Shown here: piece by piece, positions 56,845 to 64,000 of the stretch
How positions within the stretch are numbered: the first letter of the stretch is position 1
How the letters are laid out: each line of letters begins with the position of its first letter
Origin: Platycnemis pennipes
Lineage: Eukaryota > Arthropoda > Insecta > Odonata > Platycnemididae
DNA length: 64,000 bases
NCBI GenBank assembly: GCA_933228895.1
Contig: OW121851.1
Location: forward strand, 132,851,624-132,915,623
Reading direction: 5' to 3'
The notes under the pieces: model-generated
Told to the model about the DNA's origin: nothing
What the model saw: the letters and a program-made list of their open reading frames with translations, nothing else
Databases searched by the model: none
Made by a program: the position numbers and the translations under genes

Positions 56845-58090
56845 TCATCATCTTCATGGGTCAACAATCCTAGGATTGGTTTGACGCAGCCCTCCACTCG
56901 ATTCTTCTATCGGCCAACCTCTTCATATTAACGTAGTTCCTCTCTTTCACATCCTTTACGGCCTGTTCTATGTAACTCATCCGAGGCCTGCCTTTTCCAT
57001 TCTTCCCGTTCACTTTACCCTCGACGATTGTCTTCATCAGGCCATCGTGTCTTAAGATGTGGCCCATTAAGTTGTCCCGTCTTCTTTTGCTTCTACGCGT
57101 TTTCAGCAGACTTCTCTTTTCTCCCACTCTTCTTAAGACTTCATCATTTGTCACTCGGTCGATCCATTTTATCTTCATCATTCTTCAATAACTCCATATT
57201 TCGAATGCTTCCACCCTTTTCTTCTCCGCTGCTGTCATCGTCCATGCCTCACTGCCGTAAAGAAACATGCTCCAGATATACGTTTTGATGAATTGCTTCC
57301 TTATTTCCAAGCTTGTATTTCCAGCTGTAAGTAGATTCTTCTTTTGATAGAATGCCCTCTTTGCCTGTGCTATTCTACTCACTATTTCTTCCTTGCTTCG
57401 TCCAACGTTGGTTACTGTGCTTCCCAGGTAACAGAACTCTTTCACCTCTTCCAGTTTCTGTTTTCCTAGTATAACGTTGGTTTTGGCCTCTTCTCTCTTG
57501 CTGCACACCAATATCTTAGTTTTCTTCTTATTGATCTTCAGCTGATGTATGGCCATTGTCCTTTCTATGGTTGTTAGCGTCTTATTCAGATCCTTATCTG
57601 TCTCTGCTATGAGATCTATGTCATCAGTGAATCTTAGCATACTGATTGTTTCTCCGTGGATGTTCACTCCAGAACACTTCTCCGTGATTTCATTGATGGC
57701 TCTCTCGATGTAAACATAAAAATTACGGGAGACAGTGCACAGCCTTGTCTCACTCCTTTCCTTATTCTTGCCTCTTCACAGCTGGGTCCAGATTTAATCA
57801 CAGCTGCTTGGTTTTTCTACACACTATGTATAATTCTTCGGTCATTGTAGGACACTCCAATTCCCTTCAGAATTCCAAGCATTGAATCCCAATCCACGTT
57901 GTCAGAAGCCTTCTCTAAAACCGTAAATGAATGAAGGTCGGTTTGTTCTTCACCATTCTCTTCTATATAAGCTGCCGAATAATGCTTCTCTTTTACCCTT
58001 ACTTTTTCTGAATCTAAATTGATCTTCATCCAGGAACTCCTCTGCTTTTCGTTCTATTCTTCTGTAGATTATCCTTGTCAATATCTTCGG
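56845..58090 (-). pseudogene. RTE-type LINE reverse transcriptase, C-terminal half
   Basis: The minus strand encodes, in order but in shifting frames: KASDNVDWDSMLGILKGIGV (58029-57817), the reverse transcriptase catalytic box LRFTDDIDLIAETDKDLNKT with the usual A/Y replaced by T, KINKKKTKILVCSKREE and FCYLGSTVTNVGRSKEEI (57667-57185), then RRRDNLMGHILRHDGLM (57181-56870) and the 3' tail with gatgatgaagcat. This is the RTE-type endonuclease-reverse transcriptase, which copies itself by target-primed reverse transcription. The endonuclease is missing, frames are broken between blocks and TDD replaces the normal ADD, so it is dead. It is the reference for seven shorter copies in the window. Confidence 0.85.
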
Positions 58091-58552
58091 TGAATTATTA
58101 TGCCTTTAGAATTCACTATTCGAGATCTCGAATAATTATGCTAATTACGTTATATTTGGCGTGTTGATAAACTACATCATATTAATTAAAAACTGGACAT
58201 AAAGTGATGTATTAACATTTTTGCTCCCATATTAAGGCTTATAAAAGTTAATGTATTCAACAGACCATAAATGGTAGAAAAACATTTTATTGTATAGGTA
58301 TTTGGAATTTTAAAATCAGTACCAATTTTTGAAAATTTAATCGATTTCTGGCTCTTTACTCCAGCAGGCAACAAATTAAGTTGAAGAACAATACCTAGCA
58401 TATCAGTTTCAATTGTAGTATTCGGGGCGTTCGAAATTCGAGAGATTCGAGTCATGATTTAATATTCAAATTCTAGAAATCTGCCGTTCGACCCACCTCT
58501 AGTATTAACCATTGCGCTACGAACCCCAGAGATATTCGAGAGAAGCTTTCCT
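58091..58552. other. No recognised gene
   Basis: AT-rich, short frames only. Confidence 0.5.
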
Positions 58553-58865
58553 GGGGGTTGTGTTTGAAACCTTAGGAATTTTCTCGAATAGGTAACCAAG
58601 GAGTCACGTGGTACAAACACGAATGGTTTGCAAATTTTATTTCCCTGAATCGCTCGTTATATTATCAAAAATTGTTTTCACTTGAGTTTTTCTCATCTCT
58701 CTCGGCTATAGATCCCACAAATGTGATAAAACACAATTGTAAACAATGAAAGAGGTTGTAATCAGAGGTTTTAAAACATCAAATTTGCGAGCCATTCTTG
58801 TTTGTACCACGTGACTCCTTGGTTACCTACTCGAAATAATCTCGATTGTTTCAAACACAACCCCC
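58553..58865. mobile_element. Foldback MITE (gggggttgtg ends), full copy
   Basis: Arms of about 75 bp: gggggttgtgtttgaaacc through accaaggagtcacgtggtac, and the inverse from about 58790 to 58865. The spacer is about 160 bp. No frame is coding. The deletion derivative is at 1977. Confidence 0.75.
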
Positions 58866-60211
58866 GTGGCCACGAAGACGAACGTCGGTTGATTCCGACG
58901 GAGATTTTCCTAGGCAAGCGAACGAACAGCGAATATTATATAATATACTTTCCCCACTTTCTGGCGATCGCAGGTACACAGCTTCTAAGTTTTGAGGCCG
59001 CAGCAACGCAGCGGGGGTCAGGCCTTTCCCTCGGAATCGGGGTTACTTCGACCCTTCGTCTCATTTAGCACCCTCTCGTCGCGGCAAGGGTCCGCGGTCA
59101 TGTGATTGATTGTTTATCCAGTGAATTGCTAAGTAAAAATTTGTTCCTTTTTCGAAAAAATATAAAATCTGAATTGAGATTGTATTTTGCTGAGCGTTTA
59201 CGATTTTAAGCGAAACTGAACCGTCGATGTTAACGAATATATTTATAAAAAATGTCATTTACTTGTGGAGAATGATAAAAATATGTTCCTTTCAGACGGC
59301 TATTACATTGAAAATTTCAGAGGTCTGCTGGACCTGGAATCAAACCGCGATCCGTAGGCTTGGGAAGTAGTATTTTGGGAATTATTATATATATATATAT
59401 GTGGCTCATTGTGAACGAAATGTTTTTTTTAACATCGCCTCATTCAATTGAATGTGCTCTAATCAGGAAATATTTTTATTCCTTTGAAGAGCCCTTCAGG
59501 TTTAAGGAGATTTATGTGCCCGGACTACTTAACGGGATCCTCCTCAGTAATTTATATCTATAGTATTAGGATCTACATCTGCACAGAACCGTCGCAGGGG
59601 CTTGTGGCAGGGGGGAAAAGCAGGGTGAATGAAAGGCAGGACTCCTCTTGAATGCACCATTTATAATGATGTTCCCTGTACATTGTTAGGTATCGTTTTC
59701 AATAATTCAAACGGATACGGATTTCGACGTAGGATAATGTTCGATTTGAATCCTCCCACTATTGTTGCATAATAATACAGGTTTAACAAACCAGTCACAA
59801 GTCGATTTTTTTCATTTTGTCGACTCGAAAAGCCACTTCTGCAACCTCTCAACTTTTTTTCACCCTCACGTAATCGTTCCCTTGCCAAAGTTGATTATCA
59901 TCTTTATTTTCCCCGTTGCTAGGAGGAGTGGCCGTAGTTGATGACGGGTATTAACATGGATCACTGAATGAGCAACGCTTGGCACTCGGTGTAGGCGAAG
60001 CTTTGGTTAGTTTGCGAAAATGACGGCAATAATCTCGACGAGTCTCAAACTTAATTTTGCTCCTCCTACTCCCTCTACTTCTAAAAAGGTTTCCTACCTG
60101 ACATCATAAACTCAGAATTCCTCTCGGTTTCGTTGTCGTTTAAAAAGTCTGGTGCTCATGTGATACAACATTTCTTTCCGGTACTAATGCTCACTATCGA
60201 GGGAATCGATC
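58866..60211. other. No recognised gene; a (TA)n run and a LINE tip
   Basis: A short atatatatatatat run lies near 59386. 59570-59620 (atctacatctgcacag, then cttgtggcagggggg) is a degraded LINE 3' tip on the minus strand. Confidence 0.45.
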
Positions 60212-60375
60212 AACATCTACATCATACCCTTCGAGCCACCACGAGGGTGTGTGGCAGGGGGTGAAGATCACCAAACATGCACTATTGACATGCAAATAGA
60301 CTACTACGTGGAAAATGCTACTTAATGGGGTCACATGCAGCTAGATGGTTAGTATCTACATGTAATAAAGGGATT
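60212..60375 (-). repeat. LINE family A 3' UTR fragment
   Basis: catctacatcatacccttcg, the hairpin ccaccacgagggtgtgtgg, then caaacatgcactattgacat, to about 60375. Confidence 0.85.
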
Positions 60376-60394
60376 ACTATGAGCTGGATAGAAA

Positions 60395-60555
60395 AGGATG
60401 ACCTGCGTTCTGATAGTAATTCCCCTCCTAGTTCTTCTATTAAACTCGTAACAGTAATGCAATTATCATTACGGCCTTTAACAAATCTAGCTTATCTCCT
60501 TTGCAAACACTCTAATTCCTTTATTCCTCTTACGGGTCCAATATATAACGGCATA
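60395..60555 (-). repeat. Old LINE polymerase remnant
   Basis: acctgcgttctgatagtaat and acggcctttaacaaatctag match the inverse of the WESLSDRR and RFVKG codons of the LINE family, heavily diverged. Confidence 0.55.
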
Positions 60556-61247
60556 TTATAAATATGACCTGGCAATTGATGCAATATTTAAATAAATTAG
60601 TTGACTTTTATAGTTGCCTCCATCGAGACCGGTAGATCGTGACTGGATAACTGCACCGGGCCAGCTATTTTTCATTTTTGGTACCTCTAAAGTTGTATTG
60701 CAGTATTTCTCAGAGATTTTTGGGAGCAAAAATTAAAATTTTTTGTGATGCACCCATGTGTTAGCACCAAACATATCATGATGCAATACACGGGTGAGCC
60801 TCTTATTGCTTTTACACCTCTAGAGGTTCTTCTCACTTCTTGCCTAGCAGGTTCTTACGCGAGCGACTACGTTCAACGTGCGTTTTTTCTCCTTGGGACG
60901 GCGATAGTAAAATATTCCACTTCTAGTCCTTGAGCGCTATGTCCACTCCTTCCCAACCTGGTGACGTCTTGCGTCGTTCATTCTACTCTCCTTCGAGGGC
61001 ACCGGCATTACGTCTTAATACTTTGTGGAGTTGCGCATATACACCTGTCCTTGGCTAGCGAACACTGTTATGTTTTCTCGGTGCTCATTAATTCCCTCGT
61101 AATTCTCTGCACTCTCGATCTCTTGATGAAGGAAGCGAGCTATGTTTTTGCTCTAGCTTCTCGCGTCAGAATAGTCCTATGCAAATAACGCTAAAGTGCT
61201 TGCAGGATAAACCTTGCACACGTGCAAATATTAGACACTGCATATTT
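60556..61247. other. No recognised gene
   Basis: Short frames only. Confidence 0.5.
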
Positions 61248-61349
61248 CGGGGGTCGGGTTGGTGTAGTGATTAGAGTACTAGTTTCTTACCCTTAGGGTG
61301 GATTGCAAGAACGAGGTTTAAACCGCGGTTTAGACGGTGGTTAGGGAAA

Positions 61350-61970
61350 ATGGCCGAAACCGCGGTTTTTTGCTTGCATGAACGAGTTTTACGTCAGACG
61401 CCGTCTAAACCGCGGTTCAAAAGCCGCCAATTCCCGAACCTCCTGCTGGGTAGGTTTAAGCCGCGGTCTGCGTTCGCGAGAGACACCAAACATGGCCGGC
61501 CGGCACTTTTTGACGTTCGCGAGGCGGAGGAAATAGAAGAAATTACAGATATTGAGGATGCTGACGTTCCACCAATAAGGATAAACAGATTAATTAGGGA
61601 CCAAAGTGATCTATTTTTATCATACATCGATTCAGAGTTTGAACAGAGGTAAAGATTTAATAAAGAAGTAACTCATCAGCTATTGGGAGAAACGAACTAT
61701 CATATCAGACTTTCGACGGACCGCTGGGGATTCCAAGTGCCACCAATTATTCAATTGCTTATGTAATTAAGGTCTTTCGTCACTGCAAGTTTTGTTTTAA
61801 GGCTTTAGGGGATCAGATTGGTGTTCATGAATCAACGGATTTTAGGTGCTTAATGAATGTACGCGAAGCTCATTGTGCTCATTGGACCTAAATATTACCA
61901 AATTCCCCTTAATTGCCGCAGAATTACATGATGTGAAAGCTGGATTTTCTCTCTTATCAGGGTGGTCATG
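61350..61970 (+). pseudogene. Harbinger transposase, N-terminal part
   Basis: The frame to 61652 ends DADVPPIRINRLIRDQSDLF and LSYIDSEFEQR. A one-base shift gives RFNKEVTHQLLGE, then GFQVPPIIQLL, and further shifted pieces read GDQIGVHEST and KYYQIPL. These are in the order of HARBI1-like transposases (RFR/FNKE, PVPP-IQLL, IG-HEST, PKYIQFP). The DDE catalytic core downstream is deleted. The protein would have cut and joined DNA at TWA targets; it is dead here. Confidence 0.75.
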
Positions 61971-62530
61971 AATTACATTTTAAATGTGAAGTAACGTTAA
62001 GAAAAAATAACGATAAATAGGTTGCGTTTGTACAGTTGATTGATGATTAAAAATCGTGCTCCAAATTTAGTGAAATTACCCATTCTTAGCTGTTAACCTA
62101 TGGGGAAAACCTCTAAATACTTGCTTTTCGGAAAATGCATGGAGTTAACACAGAACTAATCGATTTATTAGATACATAATTTTATTAGGAACAACTTCCC
62201 TGACATTGATTCTCTAGACTACACGCATATTAAAATTTCCTGCCCAGACATACGTCAATATAAAGGGATATTATTCAATCTGCGTACAAATAATAGGTTG
62301 AAAATAGGGTTATTTATTCATTTTTTTGGCGTTTAATGTTCACTCGACACATACATAATCACAAGACGTACAATCAAAAAATATAACTACAAAAATAAGG
62401 AATAAACTGGTTACAGCCACAAAAATAATAACTTAACTGCCTTGATAATTAAGTCACTTCACAAACAAATTCTTCGCTTCTTTTAAAAAGTTTTCTTTCC
62501 TTGCATAAAAGTCCAGTTCATTGAAATGCA

Positions 62531-62746
62531 TTACACTTTTGGGTTGTTGGCATTATACTTTCCACAAATATCTTTCAATTCCTCCTTTTCCCTATCCAAC
62601 GCGGTCGCGTAATACGCCTTACTCTCTAGTATTACATACTCTGATATAATAGAAATCAGGAGCAGCTTCTCTTCCAGCGAAAAGTTTTCGTTTCGTCCAC
62701 TGCACATTTTCACTAGATACTCACACGCATCCAAACTGAAGTTCAC
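62531..62746 (-). pseudogene. Harbinger Myb/SANT-like protein, fragment
   Basis: 71 codons on the minus strand: NFSLEEKLLLISIISEYVIL, ESKAYYATALDREKEELKDI, CGKYNANNPKV. The F-EEK-LL--II--Y-ILE-K pattern with K-E-W-type helix 2 and F/YNA--P is that of the Myb/SANT-like domain proteins that accompany Harbinger transposases and bind DNA for them. The conserved tryptophan is replaced by leucine, and about 80 codons or more are missing at the C-terminus. Confidence 0.65.
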
Positions 62747-63140
62747 GGTGTTTATTTACGTTGCTAAGGAGCTTACAATTGCTTTTCGGGAAACAAATGA
62801 CAGTAGTCAGCGTTGCCACATAATCAACAACGACAGGCCGCGGTTTTCATAGACAGCGACGAAACCTTGTTTATGCAAGCGGAAGGAAGATCGCGTCCAG
62901 GCCGCGGCTCATGAAGACGCCGTCTAAACCACGGTTTGAGCCTCGTTCTTGCAATCCACCCTTAGAGTCTAGGTTCGAATTACGACAGTGGAAGGTAAAC
63001 CGGCAGGTTTTCTGGTAAACCGGTCTTTAAATTACTGCTTTGTGAAGAGCATTCGAGTTCAGTACTCCGTCCGTCGGATGGTACGTTAAGCCGTGGCTCC
63101 CTTGGAGCCTTTCTTTAAATGCCGTAACAGGGGCTTCTCT

Positions 63141-63744
63141 CCTCCCTTCCCATCTTTCTACCTGTCCTCCCGGTCCTTTAAGTGCGCGTACCTGCTTGAA
63201 AACCACAGAGAAATAGACTCCGTGTCGGGGTGAATTTGACGGAATACGCGGGAGGGATGGATGAATTTGCAGGTGGTCATAAGATTGGATATCGAGGACG
63301 TGTTGAGAGGGTTGTCACTTGAGGGGAGGATAATGGGAAAGTGCGGATGAGGTTGGAAAAGGGTTGTACTGAAACAATAAGCCATACCGAGCGTAGGGTA
63401 GCAAGAGACAAAATTTGTAACAATGGCCCGATGTCGTCACGCCGCTTCACTCCAATAATGCTTTGAGTGTGTTATTACGGCCGCAATATCTCTACATTCT
63501 GGCAATGGGTTTTTCCTTGGGAAGTGTATAAAAACCCACGATTCCAACGCTGCATGCGGGTATTTTCCTCACGGAATCTTACGTGTGAGCTCCCTGAGGT
63601 TCAAAATCTTCACGGGAAAGGACCAAGGAAGGCCAGAGACCCGTAAACGAAAGTGCATGCCACGATATTTTGTCAAATCAAGAGCATTTGGCGAACTTAA
63701 ATTAATTTGTTTTCTTTGGGCTACTTTTCAATAGATAAGCCCGT
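63141..63744. other. No recognised gene
   Basis: Short frames only. A tataaaa word at 63527 has no other promoter support. Confidence 0.45.
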
Positions 63745-64000
63745 GGGGATCGGGTTGGTGTTGTGGCTAGAGTACTGGCCTCTCATCCCGAGGACCCGGG
63801 TTCGATTCCCGGTCCCCACTTGAGTGCCTAGTGGAGGGCATTTAAAGTACAGTACTCCGTCCGTCGGATGGGACGTTAAGCCGCGGTCCCCTTGGCGCCT
63901 TTAGTTAAGAGTAGGCTAATGCCGACGCCGGGTTTCTCTCCACCACCCTTCCTCCGTTCCCTAAAAAAGTTACTTGTCTGACCTAATATAGATATATATT
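63745..64000 (+). mobile_element. SINE1, young copy cut by the window end
   Basis: Intact tRNA-like head: tggggatcgggttggtgttg with A box (gtggctagagtactgg), B box (gggttcgattccc) and paired acceptor arms GGGGA / TCCCC. The body follows without obvious damage (ccgtccgtcggatgggacg, gttaagccgcggtcccc, gccgacgccgggtttctc). It is the best-preserved SINE1 in the window. Confidence 0.9.

Larger units (their letters stand above)
61294..62961. mobile_element. PIF/Harbinger transposon, decayed but two-gene
   Basis: TTA at 61291-61293 and 62962-62964 flanks ends of at least 40 bp starting gggtggattgcaagaacg, with ccgcggttt words inside both. The 1668 bp hold a transposase relic on the plus strand and a Myb/SANT-like frame on the minus strand, pointing toward each other. 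This two-gene plan is characteristic of PIF/Harbinger. Confidence 0.85.
61248..63140 (+). mobile_element. SINE1 split by a Harbinger element
   Basis: The left part (61248-61293) has gtgtagtgattagagtacta. The right part resumes after 62964 with aggttcgaattacg, then ctccgtccgtcggatggtac and gttaagccgtggctccc. TTA is repeated at the junctions. Confidence 0.8.

Noticed and set aside
63520..63560. TATA-box promoter
   Set aside because: An isolated tataaaa word in AT-rich DNA with no initiator or downstream exon.
63745..63830. A functional tRNA gene
   Set aside because: The cloverleaf-like head is the 5' part of SINE1, which recurs in the window with the same body attached.

Overview
This is a gene-poor, repeat-dense, AT-rich stretch of an animal nuclear genome, most likely an arthropod and probably an insect. 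The reasons are its transposons: two related non-LTR retrotransposon families whose 3' ends carry a CCCTGCAAGCCACC / GGTGTGTGGCAGGG hairpin and a GTAGAT tail, an RTE-type LINE, Penelope-like elements (PLEs), tRNA-derived SINEs and PIF/Harbinger-type DNA transposons. There is one intron-bounded exon. Nothing looks bacterial: no operons, no CRISPR array, no rRNA. The species cannot be told from the sequence.

Layout. 0-6.5 kb: LINE, SINE and MITE copies and a PLE-type palindrome. 7-9 kb: LINE tails and PLE ends. 11-12.2 kb: a Harbinger-like element with a second MITE nested in it. 12.5-13.7 kb: a broken PLE endonuclease piece and a broken hAT transposase. 17-22 kb: LINE tails and two SINE insertions with clear 12-bp target-site duplications, each carrying a later insertion. 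23-25.5 kb: a ribozyme-like PLE hairpin and the first copy of a 1.43-kb Harbinger-like element. 27.4-29.1 kb: the longest open frame, a PLE reverse transcriptase lacking its GIY-YIG domain. 30.5-38.9 kb: a pile of LINE insertions in both orientations, including an 873-base reverse transcriptase frame, and a perfect 98-bp-arm palindrome inserted into an RTE copy. 42-43.4 kb: SINE and LINE. 43.44-43.75 kb: the only host-gene exon I can support, very GC-rich, low complexity and acidic, of unknown identity. 45-58 kb: inverted repeats, the second copy of the 1.43-kb element, a 1.2-kb foldback element, a PLE C-terminus with 3' end, and an RTE polymerase. 58.5-64 kb: a foldback MITE, LINE tails, and a Harbinger element with transposase and Myb-like gene relics nested in a SINE.

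How the parts relate. Most elements are broken or non-autonomous. RTE and LINE polymerases would normally mobilise their own copies and the SINEs. Harbinger elements need a transposase plus a Myb-like DNA-binding protein; relics of both sit in the element at 61.3-63.0 kb, and three shorter elements share its 3-bp TTA/TAA target duplications. The most interesting signal is a recurrent motif, CTGANGA - hairpin - GAAA - short hairpin - UH, seen about seven times at PLE ends. It resembles the hammerhead ribozymes known from PLEs and is often embedded in palindromes.
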